From Billgrantia zhangzhouensis (lineage in GTDB: Bacteria > Pseudomonadota > Gammaproteobacteria > Pseudomonadales > Halomonadaceae), in NCBI RefSeq assembly GCF_021404465.1, contig NZ_JABFTT010000020.1, positions 1-56,701 of the forward strand: a DNA stretch of 56,701 bases, given 5' to 3'. A program made the translations under genes and the position numbers. Within the stretch, counting starts at the first letter, position 1. Every line of letters begins with the position of its first letter. Positions 1 through 7,900 of this stretch are shown here, piece by piece. The notes beneath the pieces were generated by a model. The model was given only the letters and a program-made list of their open reading frames with translations, did no database searches and was not told the origin of the DNA.

Positions 1-117
1 GCCTGACGACCATAGCGAGTGGGAACCACCTGATCCCATGCCGAACTCAGCAGTGAAACCGCTCAGCGCCGATGGTAGTGTGGGGTCTCCCCATGCGAGA
101 GTAGGTCATCGTCAGGC
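1..117 (+). rRNA. rrf: 5S ribosomal RNA
   Basis: Complete or nearly complete 5S rRNA. The first nine bases (gcctgacga) pair with tcgtcaggc at 109-117 to make the closing helix I. The conserved internal blocks (ccgaactcag, agtgaaaccg, gatggtagtgtgggg) are in the usual places, and the length of about 117 nt is normal. The gene begins at the left edge of the window, so the rest of the rRNA operon should lie upstream. An intrinsic terminator follows 10 nt later. Confidence 0.95.
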
Positions 118-127
118 ATTTCTTCAG

Positions 128-155
128 AAACCCAGCTTCGAAAGAGGCTGGGTTT
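128..155 (+). terminator. rRNA operon terminator, copy 1
   Basis: Nine-base-pair perfect stem, aaacccagc (128-136) with gctgggttt (147-155), directly after the 5S gene. It is presumably the rRNA operon terminator. The 3' arm ends in three T, and the flanking sequence recurs 95 bp downstream. Confidence 0.75.
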
Positions 156-222
156 CGCCGTTTGGGGCCTCCCACGTAGAGTAGCGGGGAGCCGCCCTGG
201 ACATCGTCAGGCATTTTTTCAG

Positions 223-250
223 AAACCCAGCTTCGAAAGAGGCTGGGTTT
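223..250 (+). terminator. rRNA operon terminator, copy 2
   Basis: Second copy of the same hairpin: aaacccagc (223-231) and gctgggttt (242-250). The 28-bp hairpin is identical to copy 1, and it lies in the second unit of the 95-bp duplication. Confidence 0.65.
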
Positions 251-312
251 CGTCGTTTGAGGGCCTCCCATGGAAAGTAGCGGAGCGCCGCCCGGGGCGG
301 CAGGCATCTATC

Positions 313-435
313 TCAAAAAAACCGAGTACGACAGTTCACCAGCACGTCGGTATAGAAGCGCTTGGCGCGGGGATAATCGGCAGTGATCAGGGCAATATGA
401 TGAACCCCTGAAAGCGGTAGGGGAGGTGTGCGCAT
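313..435 (-). pseudogene. N-terminal fragment of a YaeR-like VOC/glyoxalase-family gene
   Basis: A 40-codon leftward frame starts at 435 with an AGGAG-type ribosome site. Its first 32 residues contain VHHIALITADYPRAKRFYTD, the first beta-alpha unit of YaeR-like VOC proteins, which are normally about 130 residues. Similarity stops after Leu32 (near base 340). The frame then runs eight unrelated residues to a stop in sequence next to the 5S duplication. The remaining roughly 100 residues, with the other metal ligands, are absent. This is a truncated gene, probably broken when the rRNA flank was rearranged, and is unlikely to be functional. Confidence 0.75.
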
Positions 436-452
436 GGGAGGAGTCTCCTGAA

Positions 453-482
453 CGCTACGGGCGCCTGGCGGCGCCCGTAGCG
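453..482 (-). terminator. hairpin downstream of hisC
   Basis: Thirteen-base-pair perfect inverted repeat, cgctacgggcgcc (453-465) and ggcgcccgtagcg (470-482), with a 4-nt loop, five bases after the hisC stop. There is almost no T-run on either side, so it may be a weak terminator or an mRNA 3'-end stabiliser. Confidence 0.6.
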
Positions 483-487
483 ATGAC

Positions 488-1543
488 TCAGCGACAGAGC
501 AGCTCGAAGGCCTCGATCAGGCTATCCATTTCATCGTCCGTGCCGATCGAAATGCGCAGGAAGTCACGCAGGGCGTCGGTGTTAAAGTGACGCACCAGGA
601 TGCCTCGCTCGCGAAGGCCGACGAAGAGCTGTGCCGCATCGTGCCCTGGGTGGCGCGCGAGAACGAAGTTGGCCTGAGAGGGCAGTACCTCGAAGCCGAG
701 CTCGGCCAGACGGCGAACGGTGCGTTCGCGGGTGGTGATGACTCGTTCGCGACAAGCGTCGAAGTGCTCATGGTCCTCCAGTGAGGCGATGCCGAGCGCA
801 CCGGCCAGGCTGTCGATGGGGTAGGAGTTGAAGGAGTCCTTGACCCGTTCGAGGCCTTCGATCAGCTCGCGCGAACCGATGGCGTAGCCCAGCCGCAGGC
901 CGGCCAGGCTGCGCGACTTCGAGAAGGTTCCCGTCACCAGCAGGTTGGGGTAACGCTCGACCAGCGGCACGGCACTTTCTCCGCCGAAATCGACATAGGC
1001 CTCATCGACCAGCACGACCTGGCCCGTCAGTCGCTCGAGCAGCGTGGCAATGGCCTCACGTGGGTGGCCATGTGCCGTGGGGGCGTTGGGGTTGGCGAAA
1101 ATGGCGCCGCCGCTCCCGGCGGTGAAGGCGTCGAGATCGACCCGCCACTCCCGGTCGAGCGGTAGAGCGCGACGCTCGATACCGTACAGCTTGCAGTAGA
1201 CCGGGTAGAAGCTGTAAGTGATCTCGGGCATCTCGAGTGGACGGTCGTGGCAGAAGAAGGCCTGGAAGGCCAGGGCCAGCACCTCATCGGAACCGTTGCC
1301 CACGAATACCTGCTCCACTTCCACTTCGTACTCCCGGGCAAGCGCCTGACGCAAGGCCAGAGACTGCGGATCGGGATAGCGGCGCAAGTGATCGACCGGA
1401 TACTCACGCAGTACTGCCTCGACGCCGGGGGCCGGCGGGTAGGGGTTCTCGTTGGTGTTGAGCTTGATCAGCTTTTCGCGTGGCTGTTCACCCGGGACAT
1501 AAGGCGTCAGCTCGCGCACCGCCGGGCTCCAGAACTGGCTCAT
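488..1543 (-). CDS. hisC: histidinol-phosphate aminotransferase
   Basis: A 351-residue fold-type I PLP enzyme that converts imidazole-acetol phosphate and glutamate to histidinol phosphate and 2-oxoglutarate in histidine synthesis. Family marks include the substrate-contacting NTNENPYPP near residue 29, GNGSDE near 82, the NPNAPT-type loop at 151-156, VDEAYVDF near 179, and the PLP lysine in FSKS (Lys209). Length is normal. It stands alone here, about 7.5 kb from the hisBHAF cluster, and is divergent from the AEC transporter gene. A strong hairpin follows the stop. Some HisC paralogs act on aromatic amino acids, but the sequence favours histidine synthesis. Confidence 0.9.
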   Translation of the reverse strand: MSQFWSPAVRELTPYVPGEQPREKLIKLNTNENPYPPAPGVEAVLREYPVDHLRRYPDPQSLALRQALAREYEVEVEQVFVGNGSDEVLALAFQAFFCHDRPLEMPEITYSFYPVYCKLYGIERRALPLDREWRVDLDAFTAGSGGAIFANPNAPTAHGHPREAIATLLERLTGQVVLVDEAYVDFGGESAVPLVERYPNLLVTGTFSKSRSLAGLRLGYAIGSRELIEGLERVKDSFNSYPIDSLAGALGIASLEDHEHFDACRERVITTRERTVRRLAELGFEVLPSQANFVLARHPGHDAAQLFVGLRERGILVRHFNTDALRDFLRISIGTDDEMDSLIEAFELLCR

Positions 1544-1658
1544 GGTGTCTCGTTTCTCGCTGGACGGAACTTTAGGCCATGTTGACCGCTGCGGCCTGAC
1601 CGCGCAAGCCGGTAGCGTGCTAGCCTAGGCGCTTTCGCGTGGACGCTGGAACTCATAC

Positions 1659-2555
1659 ATGACCGCCCAGATCATTGCCACGCTGCTGCCGGTATTCCTG
1701 ATCGCCGGTTGCGGCACCCTCTACGGCCGTTTTCGTACCCCGGACATACGCAGCCTGAACACTCTCAACATGGAGATATTCGTGCCCATGCTGGTGTTCG
1801 CGGTGCTGGCGGACCGGCAAGCTCCGCTGGCGGAGTACGCGGGTCTGGCGCTGGGGGCGGCCGTCGTGGTGCTGGGGTCGGGCCTGGTGCTGTGGCCGCT
1901 GGTCAGGGTACTTAAGCTCGAGCCCAAGACCTTCTTGCCGCCGATGATGTTCAACAACTCCGGCAACATGGGCATCCCTCTACTAGTGCTCGCCTTCGGT
2001 GAGGCAGCGTTACCTGCGGCGGTGGTGGTGTTCATCGTCGAGATGCTGCTGCACTTCTCGGTAGGCCTTTACATGCTCAGCCCGCGCACACCGCTGTGGC
2101 GCTTGCTGAGGATGCCAATCGTGCTGGCCAGCCTGGCGGGGCTGGGCGTCAACTTGGGCGGCGTACCGTTGCCCGGGTGGCTGCTCGAGGCACTGCACAT
2201 GCTGGGTGGGGTATGCATCCCGCTGATGCTGTTCGCCCTCGGGGTGCGCATGCTCGATATCGATTTCGGCGACTGGAGGACCGGGCTGCTCGGCGCTCTA
2301 TTGTGTCCGTTGTCAGGGCTCGTTCTGGCTGCCCCGATGATCCTATGGCTGGAACTGACGGGGCTGCAAGCTGCAACGCTATGGGTGTTTGCCGCGCTGC
2401 CCCCGGCCGTGCTTAACTACTTGGTAGCCGAGCAATATCGCCAGGAGCCCCACAAGGTCGCCTCTCTGGTGCTGATCGGCAATCTAGGAAGCCTGGTGGT
2501 GATGCCCATCGTGTTGGCCCTGGTGTTCTTGCATGTCTATTCGGGCAGTGTATGA
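1659..2555 (+). CDS. AEC-family (auxin efflux carrier-like) permease
   Basis: A 298-residue inner-membrane protein of the AEC (bile/arsenite/riboflavin-transporter fold) family. Hydrophobic segments of about 20 residues alternate along the chain, consistent with ten helices in two five-helix halves. MMFNNSGNMGIPLLVLAFGE near residue 97 is the typical unwound N-G-N-x-G-x-P segment, and a second crossover lies near residues 240-250 (PPAVLNYLVA). Substrates in the family include malate and other organic anions; the substrate here cannot be read from sequence. Divergent from hisC, with 115 bp between. Confidence 0.8.
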   Translation: MTAQIIATLLPVFLIAGCGTLYGRFRTPDIRSLNTLNMEIFVPMLVFAVLADRQAPLAEYAGLALGAAVVVLGSGLVLWPLVRVLKLEPKTFLPPMMFNNSGNMGIPLLVLAFGEAALPAAVVVFIVEMLLHFSVGLYMLSPRTPLWRLLRMPIVLASLAGLGVNLGGVPLPGWLLEALHMLGGVCIPLMLFALGVRMLDIDFGDWRTGLLGALLCPLSGLVLAAPMILWLELTGLQAATLWVFAALPPAVLNYLVAEQYRQEPHKVASLVLIGNLGSLVVMPIVLALVFLHVYSGSV

Positions 2556-2660
2556 CCGGTATGTGCAGCGAGGCTGTCTGCCAGCGCGTTAAGGGTTTAT
2601 GCTGTGACCTACGCTAACATACGGTACATGGCGACAAACCCATAGGTTAGGAGTGAGCAA

Positions 2661-3110
2661 ATGCAAGTGAGGACCCTGCTGGCTGGCTCGGCCATGCTGG
2701 CTTTCCTGGCCGGTTGTGCAGCCGGCCCGGCTGATGATCGTGCCGACATGGCCATGGACGATGCCGAAGTCGTTTATCAAGGTACCCTGCCTTGCCGCAA
2801 CTGTGCGGGTATCGACCTTAACGTGGCGCTGCGTGGCGATGCACAGGGTGCGCCCGAGGAGCGTACCTTCGACCTGCGTGCCAGCTACCGGGAGCATCCC
2901 CAGGAACCGCCGGATGAAGAGTATGCGGGTAACTGGGAAGTGCTCAGCGGTACGGCGGTCGATCCCGATGCCACGGTCTACGAGCTGACACCGGACGGTG
3001 AAGGCCAGATCTACTACTTCCTGCGTGTGGACGAGCAGACCCTCGAACTGATCGATCCCCAGCGGCGGCGCTTCCAGAATAACGAAGCTCTGCAGTTGCA
3101 GCGACAGTAA
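2661..3110 (+). CDS. NlpE-like outer-membrane lipoprotein
   Basis: A 149-residue lipoprotein with lipobox LAGC (Cys19) after a hydrophobic signal. VYQGTLPCRNCAGIDLNVAL has the CxxC pair (Cys45/Cys48) of the NlpE N-terminal barrel, which in E. coli NlpE binds copper and reports envelope stress to Cpx. This protein corresponds to the N-terminal domain only, as in many short NlpE homologs. A ribosome site (TAGGAG) precedes the ATG. It is monocistronic, closed by a 10-bp hairpin before radA. Copper sensing is inferred from the family; no Cpx genes are in view. Confidence 0.75.
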   Translation: MQVRTLLAGSAMLAFLAGCAAGPADDRADMAMDDAEVVYQGTLPCRNCAGIDLNVALRGDAQGAPEERTFDLRASYREHPQEPPDEEYAGNWEVLSGTAVDPDATVYELTPDGEGQIYYFLRVDEQTLELIDPQRRRFQNNEALQLQRQ

Positions 3111-3131
3111 GGCCTGATATCAGGCAGTATC

Positions 3132-3155
3132 GAAGGCGGCCTGCGGGCCGCCTTC
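3132..3155 (+). terminator. terminator-like hairpin after the nlpE-like gene
   Basis: Perfect 10-bp stem, gaaggcggcc (3132-3141) and ggccgccttc (3146-3155), tetraloop tgcg, 21 nt after the stop codon. No long T-tract follows. Confidence 0.65.
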
Positions 3156-3212
3156 GCGCATCTGGCCGTCCTGTTAGAATGGGTCGCACACAGAAGCCGG
3201 AGAGAGGCCAGT

Positions 3213-4589
3213 ATGGCCAAAGCGAAGAGTGCCTTCGTCTGTACCGAATGCGGGGCGGAGTATCGCAAGTGGCAGGGGCAGTGTTCGAGCTGCCTGGAGT
3301 GGAACACTTTGAGCGAAGTGAGGCTCGCCACCTCCCGCCCCGGAGCCGCGGCTTCAATCGGAGCGGGGCGCTCCGGCTATGCCGGCACCCTGTCGAAGGA
3401 GGTCGTCGACCTGGGCAGCGTGGACCTCACCGAGGTGCCGCGACTCTCCTCGACCTTCGGTGAGTTCGACCGTGTACTGGGCGGCGGCCTGGTGCCGGGA
3501 TCGGCAGTGTTGCTTGGTGGGCACCCGGGGGCTGGTAAATCGACGCTGCTGTTGCAGACTGCCTGCAAACTGGCCCAGGCACGCAAGGTGCTCTATGTCA
3601 CCGGTGAGGAATCGCTTTCCCAGGTGGCGATGCGGGCACATCGGTTGCAGCTACCCACCCAGGGACTCAAGATGCTGGCCGAAACTAGCGTCGAGACGGT
3701 GCTGGCCGTGGCCGAGCGCGAGCGTCCCGAGATACTGATCATCGACTCGATCCAGACCATGCATCTGGAGGATATCGCCTCGGCTCCCGGCGGTGTGGCC
3801 CAGGTGCGTGAGTCTGCTGCGGTGCTGACGCGCTTCGCCAAGCAGTCCAACACCGTACTGCTGCTGGTGGGGCACGTGACCAAGGACGGCACCCTGGCCG
3901 GTCCCAAGGTGCTGGAGCACATGATCGATGCCTCGCTGCTGCTCGAAGGTGGTGCCGACTCCCGCTTTCGCACCCTGCGCGGGCAGAAGAACCGTTTCGG
4001 CGCGGTCAATGAGCTCGGCGTATTCGCCATGCTCGAGCACGGCCTCAAGGAGGTGAAGAACCCCAGCGCCATTTTTCTTTCCCGCAGTGAGGAACAGGCA
4101 TCGGGCAGCCTGGTGATGGTGGTGTGGGAGGGCACGCGCCCGCTTCTCGTCGAGGTGCAGGCGCTGCTCGACGAGTCGGCACTGGGCAATCCGCGGCGGG
4201 TAGCGGTGGGTCTCGACCAGAACCGCCTGGCCATGCTGCTGGCGGTACTGCATCGCCATGGCGGGCTGTTCACCGGCGATCAGGATGTCTTCCTCAACGT
4301 GGTTGGTGGGGTCAAGGTGCTCGAAACCAGCGCCGACCTGGCGGTGCTGCTGGCAGTGGTATCCAGTCTGCAGAACCGCCCTTTGCCGCGCGAGCTGGTG
4401 GCTTTCGGTGAAGTGGGGCTTTCCGGCGAGATCCGCCCCGTGCCCAGCGGGCAGGAGCGCATCGTCGAGGCTGCCAAGCACGGCTTCACCCGTGCCATCG
4501 TACCGCGTGCCAATGCACCGAAGCGCTCTCCCGACGGCATGGAGGTCGTCATCGTGGACAAGTTGACCGATGCCCTCGAGGCGCTGTGA
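3213..4589 (+). CDS. radA: DNA repair protein RadA (Sms)
   Basis: A 458-residue RecA-like ATPase that assists branch migration and strand exchange in homologous recombination. The N-terminal C4 zinc finger has cysteines 10, 13, 24 and 27. Walker A is GGHPGAGKS at about 102-110, with the RadA-specific KNRFG motif near residue 260. The C-terminal third is the Lon-protease-like domain (LEVQALLDES to the end). Length is standard. The ATG follows a GGAGAG-type ribosome site. The start of selD lies 53 nt downstream, so the two may be co-transcribed. Confidence 0.95.
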   Translation: MAKAKSAFVCTECGAEYRKWQGQCSSCLEWNTLSEVRLATSRPGAAASIGAGRSGYAGTLSKEVVDLGSVDLTEVPRLSSTFGEFDRVLGGGLVPGSAVLLGGHPGAGKSTLLLQTACKLAQARKVLYVTGEESLSQVAMRAHRLQLPTQGLKMLAETSVETVLAVAERERPEILIIDSIQTMHLEDIASAPGGVAQVRESAAVLTRFAKQSNTVLLLVGHVTKDGTLAGPKVLEHMIDASLLLEGGADSRFRTLRGQKNRFGAVNELGVFAMLEHGLKEVKNPSAIFLSRSEEQASGSLVMVVWEGTRPLLVEVQALLDESALGNPRRVAVGLDQNRLAMLLAVLHRHGGLFTGDQDVFLNVVGGVKVLETSADLAVLLAVVSSLQNRPLPRELVAFGEVGLSGEIRPVPSGQERIVEAAKHGFTRAIVPRANAPKRSPDGMEVVIVDKLTDALEAL

Positions 4590-4642
4590 GGCAACGACGT
4601 CCCACTGCGATAGAATGGGTGCGAACTGCCAAGGAGAACGAG

Positions 4643-5680
4643 ATGAGCGCGATTCGCCTGACACAATACAGCCACGGCGCCGGCTGCGGCTGCAAGATAG
4701 CCCCTGACGTACTCGATGGCATCCTGGCCAAGGCTGGGCCTGGGGCAACCCATGCGCGTCTGATCGTAGGCAACGAAGGCCGCGAGGATGCGGCCGTGTA
4801 CGACCTGGGCGATGGCCGCGGCATGATCGCCACCACCGACTTCTTCATGCCGATCGTTGACGATCCCTTCGATTTCGGCCGTATCGCGGCCACCAACGCC
4901 ATTAGCGATGTCTATGCCATGGGCGGCAGGCCGGTACTGGCGCTGGGCATCCTCGGTTGGCCGCTGGACAAGCTGGGACCGGAGATCGCCGGCGACGTGG
5001 TGGCCGGCGCCCAGGCCGTATGCCGCGAGCTGGGGCTGGCCCTGGCCGGTGGGCACTCCATCGACGCGCCTGAGCCGATCTTCGGCCTGGCGGTCAATGG
5101 CCTGGTCGACCTCGGTCACCTCAAGCTCAACAAGGGCGCCCAGGTGGGGGACCTGCTATTCCTGACCAAGCCGCTGGGCGTGGGCTTCCTGACCACCGCC
5201 GAGAAGCAAGGCCTGTTGGAGTCCGGGCACCAGACCCTGGCCCGGGAAACCATGCTGCAGTCCAATCAGATCGGCATGGCCCTGGCCAAGGTCAAGGGGG
5301 TACACGCCATGACCGACGTCACCGGCTTCGGCCTTGCCGGGCATCTCTCCGAAGTGTGCCAGGCCAGCGGCGTGGCGGCGCGCATCGATTTTCGGCGCCT
5401 GCCGCGACTGGCCGAGGCTGAGGCTTATCGTCGCCGAGGCGCGGTGCCCGGCGGCACTCATCGCAATCGCAACGCCCTGGGAGCGGCGCTGAAGGACATG
5501 GACGAGCCGCACTGGCAGTGGCTGTGCGATCCGCAGACCTCCGGTGGGCTGCTGCTCTCGGTGCATCCCTCGTGGGAGGACGACGTCGAGCGCATCGGCC
5601 GCGAGCACGGTATCGAGCTGGTGCCGTTCGGTGAAGTGGTCAAGGCCGATGGGCAGGCGCTGATAGAGGTACGCGGGTGA
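4643..5680 (+). CDS. selD: selenide, water dikinase (selenophosphate synthetase)
   Basis: A 345-residue enzyme making selenophosphate from selenide and ATP. The ATG at 4643 is chosen because it follows AAGGAG (4631-4636) and begins the conserved IRLTQYSHGAGCGCK. The active-site pair is Cys15 and Lys18, equivalent to E. coli Cys17/Lys20, so this is a cysteine form and not a selenoprotein. The glycine-rich ATP loop and the ADGHSID-type segment (AGGHSIDAPEP) are present. Its stop overlaps the mnmH start (gtga). The neighbour implies that selenophosphate here serves tRNA selenation; no selA or selB is in the window. Confidence 0.95.
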   Translation: MSAIRLTQYSHGAGCGCKIAPDVLDGILAKAGPGATHARLIVGNEGREDAAVYDLGDGRGMIATTDFFMPIVDDPFDFGRIAATNAISDVYAMGGRPVLALGILGWPLDKLGPEIAGDVVAGAQAVCRELGLALAGGHSIDAPEPIFGLAVNGLVDLGHLKLNKGAQVGDLLFLTKPLGVGFLTTAEKQGLLESGHQTLARETMLQSNQIGMALAKVKGVHAMTDVTGFGLAGHLSEVCQASGVAARIDFRRLPRLAEAEAYRRRGAVPGGTHRNRNALGAALKDMDEPHWQWLCDPQTSGGLLLSVHPSWEDDVERIGREHGIELVPFGEVVKADGQALIEVRG

Positions 5681-6798
5681 ACCTGCCCTTGATCGAGCCC
5701 GATCTCTCCTTGTTGCGCCAAGGGCATGTACTGGTCGACGTGCGGGCTCCGGTAGAGTTCGCCCAGGGCAGCCTGCCCGGAGCAGTCAACCTGCCGCTGA
5801 TGGACGACGAGGAGCGTCGTCTGGTGGGTATCGAGTACAAGCAGCGCGGTCAGCAAGCGGCAATCGAACTGGGCCAACGGCTGGTCAGCGGAGGTATTCG
5901 AGAGGCACGCATCGGGGCTTGGCAGCGCCTGGTCGAGGCGCATCCCGATGCGATCATCTATTGCTACCGTGGTGGGCTGCGTTCGCAGATCGTCCAGCAG
6001 TGGCTGGCCGAGAGTGGGGTGGAGAGGCCACGCATTCGCGGCGGTTGGAAAGCGATGCGTCAGGCGCTGTGCCAACGTATCGACGCGGCAGCCGCGCAGC
6101 CGCTGCTGGTGATCGGTGGGCTGACTGGCTGTGCCAAGACGGCGCTGGTGCAGGCGCTGCCCAACGGGCTTGACCTCGAGGGGTGCGCGCGGCACAAGGG
6201 GTCAGCCTTCGGCAGGCATCCGCTGCCGGCGCCCAGCCAGATCGACTTCGAACATGCCGTGGGTGTGAGCCTGCTGGCATTGCCCGGGCCGCTGGTAGTG
6301 GAGGACGAGTCACGCCATATCGGTGCCGCCAACGTGCCGCTCACCTTCTGGCGGGCGATGGAGCGAGCCCCACGGGTGCGGGTGGAGATGCCCCTCGATT
6401 GGCGTCTGGCGCAGATCCACAAGGACTATATCGACGATTTATGGACGATCTATCGTCAGCAATTCGGCGAGTGGTTGGGCTGGACGCTGATGCGCAAGCA
6501 GCTCTCGAGTGCGCTGGCGAGACTGAAGAAGCGCCTCGGACATGCACGGCTGGCACGCCTCCAGCGGCTGCAGCAGCTTGCCTTCCGCGAGCATGAACGC
6601 GGTAATCGCCAGGCCCACGAGGCCTGGCTGGCGCCGCTACTCACCGAATACTATGACCCCATGTACCGCTACCAGTTGGAAAAGCGCGATCCCGGATACT
6701 TCCTGCACGTGGGGGACTGGGACAGCTGCCTGGAAGCGGCTCGATCGTGGACGCAAGAAGTCACACGCCAGACTAGCGGGCGGCCCCAGCCAGCCTGA
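5677..6798 (+). CDS. mnmH: tRNA 2-selenouridine synthase
   Basis: A 373-residue protein that replaces the 2-thio sulfur of wobble uridine in tRNA Lys/Glu/Gln with selenium, using selenophosphate from SelD. An N-terminal rhodanese domain (about 1-130) carries the catalytic Cys96 in YCYRGGLRS. A P-loop domain follows, with FEHAV- and VVEDESRHIG-type family motifs and the conserved YYDPMYRYQLEKR near the end. The start is GTG, overlapping the selD stop. Walker A reads GGLTGCAKT, where E. coli has GGCTGSGKT, so the glycine before Lys154 is alanine. Everything else fits a working enzyme. Confidence 0.92.
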   Translation: MNLPLIEPDLSLLRQGHVLVDVRAPVEFAQGSLPGAVNLPLMDDEERRLVGIEYKQRGQQAAIELGQRLVSGGIREARIGAWQRLVEAHPDAIIYCYRGGLRSQIVQQWLAESGVERPRIRGGWKAMRQALCQRIDAAAAQPLLVIGGLTGCAKTALVQALPNGLDLEGCARHKGSAFGRHPLPAPSQIDFEHAVGVSLLALPGPLVVEDESRHIGAANVPLTFWRAMERAPRVRVEMPLDWRLAQIHKDYIDDLWTIYRQQFGEWLGWTLMRKQLSSALARLKKRLGHARLARLQRLQQLAFREHERGNRQAHEAWLAPLLTEYYDPMYRYQLEKRDPGYFLHVGDWDSCLEAARSWTQEVTRQTSGRPQPA

Positions 6799-6805
6799 CG
6801 CAGAA

Positions 6806-7501
6806 TCAAGCCGCTGCGTTGCGCATCCACTGGCTGAGCAGGCGGTCGAGCAGCGGGGCCAGACGGTCGAAGCGCCGCCCATCGGCCAGGATGATTTCGG
6901 CGGGTTGCGCGTGGGGACTGGCTTCGCTGCCTTCCGGCTGCTCGTCGTTCGCCAGCAGTTCGCTGACACTGGCGTGGGTCACTTCGAAATGGCACAGCAA
7001 CCCTAGGGCACGCCCGGCATCCCAGGCAAAACCCTGGATCGGGCTTCCCAGGCTGCCGCCGAGTGGCAGGGCGTCGTCGGGCAGGGCGAAGACATCGCGA
7101 TGCCACATGAAGGCGGTAAACCGCTCAGGCAGATCGAAAGGGCTCTCGGGAGCCAGGGTCACCTCATGCCAGCCGACCTCGGCGAAGGTGCCGCGGCCCA
7201 CTGTGGCACCGAGTTCGGCAGCGATCATCCTGGCGCCCATGCCGATACCGAGCAGCGGCTTGTTACCGTCCAGCGCCTTGGCGATCAGCTTGCGCTCGCG
7301 CTTGAGCCAGGGGTAGGGGGCATCGTCGAAGATATCCATCGGCCCGTCGAGCAGGATCAGCGCATCGCCATCGGCCAGGCTGGGTGGGGCTTCATCGGCG
7401 TAGAGGTGAAAGACGGTGTGGCTGTGTCCCATGCTGGTCAGCCAGTCGGCGATCCGTCCCGGGCCGTGATGCGGGCTGTGTTGAAGCAGATGCAGATGCA
7501 T
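6806..7501 (-). CDS. class I glutamine amidotransferase-like protein lacking the catalytic cysteine
   Basis: A 231-residue protein with the GATase1 (GMP synthase-like) fold, related to stand-alone YfeJ-type proteins. The nucleophile elbow, normally GxCxG, reads LLGIGMGAR, with Gly87 in place of Cys. The later His-x-Glu pair is kept (LCHFEVT, near residue 170). Hydrolysis of glutamine by the standard mechanism is therefore not expected. I start at 7501, where the fold begins (MHLHLLQHSP); an ATG ten codons upstream is possible. It is convergent with mnmH, with 7 bp between the stops. Function unknown. Confidence 0.75.
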   Translation of the reverse strand: MHLHLLQHSPHHGPGRIADWLTSMGHSHTVFHLYADEAPPSLADGDALILLDGPMDIFDDAPYPWLKRERKLIAKALDGNKPLLGIGMGARMIAAELGATVGRGTFAEVGWHEVTLAPESPFDLPERFTAFMWHRDVFALPDDALPLGGSLGSPIQGFAWDAGRALGLLCHFEVTHASVSELLANDEQPEGSEASPHAQPAEIILADGRRFDRLAPLLDRLLSQWMRNAAA

Positions 7502-7552
7502 GGAAACCTCGCCATTCAAGAGTGACACGCAATCAGGGGAGCGGCAGCGTAC

Positions 7553-7846
7553 ATGAAACCGGTACTACGCGAACAGATTCTGACCATTCTGGCTGCCATT
7601 CCGCCCGGACGGGTGAGCACTTACGGACGTATCGCCGCCATGACCGAAGGCGGCACGCCGCGCCTGGTAGCCCGGGCATTGCGCGAACTCCCCGAGGATC
7701 ATGGCCTGCCGTGGTTTCGGGTGATCACTGCGTCGCGTCGGCTGGCCGATCACCCCGGGGCCATCGAGCAGCGTCAACGGCTGGTCGCCGAGGGCGTGCT
7801 GTTCGATGCGCGGGGGCGCGTGCCTCCCGAAGCGCTGTGGCCATGA
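7553..7846 (+). CDS. alkyltransferase-like protein (ATL, MGMT-family DNA-binding protein)
   Basis: A 97-residue protein matching the C-terminal DNA-binding domain of O6-alkylguanine-DNA alkyltransferase, with the helix-turn-helix (GRVSTYGRIAAM) and the arginine-finger region. The active-site PCHR is PWFR at residues 53-56, with Trp in place of the alkyl-accepting Cys. That is the hallmark of ATL proteins, which bind O6-alkylguanine and hand it to nucleotide-excision repair without transferring the alkyl group. Length equals E. coli Atl (YbaZ). Divergent from the amidotransferase-like gene, with 51 bp between. Confidence 0.88.
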   Translation: MKPVLREQILTILAAIPPGRVSTYGRIAAMTEGGTPRLVARALRELPEDHGLPWFRVITASRRLADHPGAIEQRQRLVAEGVLFDARGRVPPEALWP

Positions 7847-7900
7847 CCGGGCGGTTTCTCTCATCCTTGCATCTAGACCATCAATTCACGAGGAGAATCC

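Larger units (their letters stand above)
107..296 (+). repeat. 95-bp tandem duplication of the 5S tail plus terminator
   Basis: Unit 1 (about 107-201) and unit 2 (about 202-296) both start with catcgtcaggcatt, the 3' end of 5S. Both continue through the same hairpin, then ggcctccca and agtagcgg, into gccgccc. The joins resemble degenerate 5S 3' ends (compare ggtctccccatgcgagagtagg in the intact gene). The array therefore looks like a relic of an extra 5S copy or of unequal recombination between rRNA operons. Confidence 0.8.

Noticed and set aside
3651..4748. 365-codon minus-strand ORF opposite radA
   Set aside because: It is fully antisense to a clear radA gene and has no domain features. 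Many similar shadows occur because of high GC at third positions.
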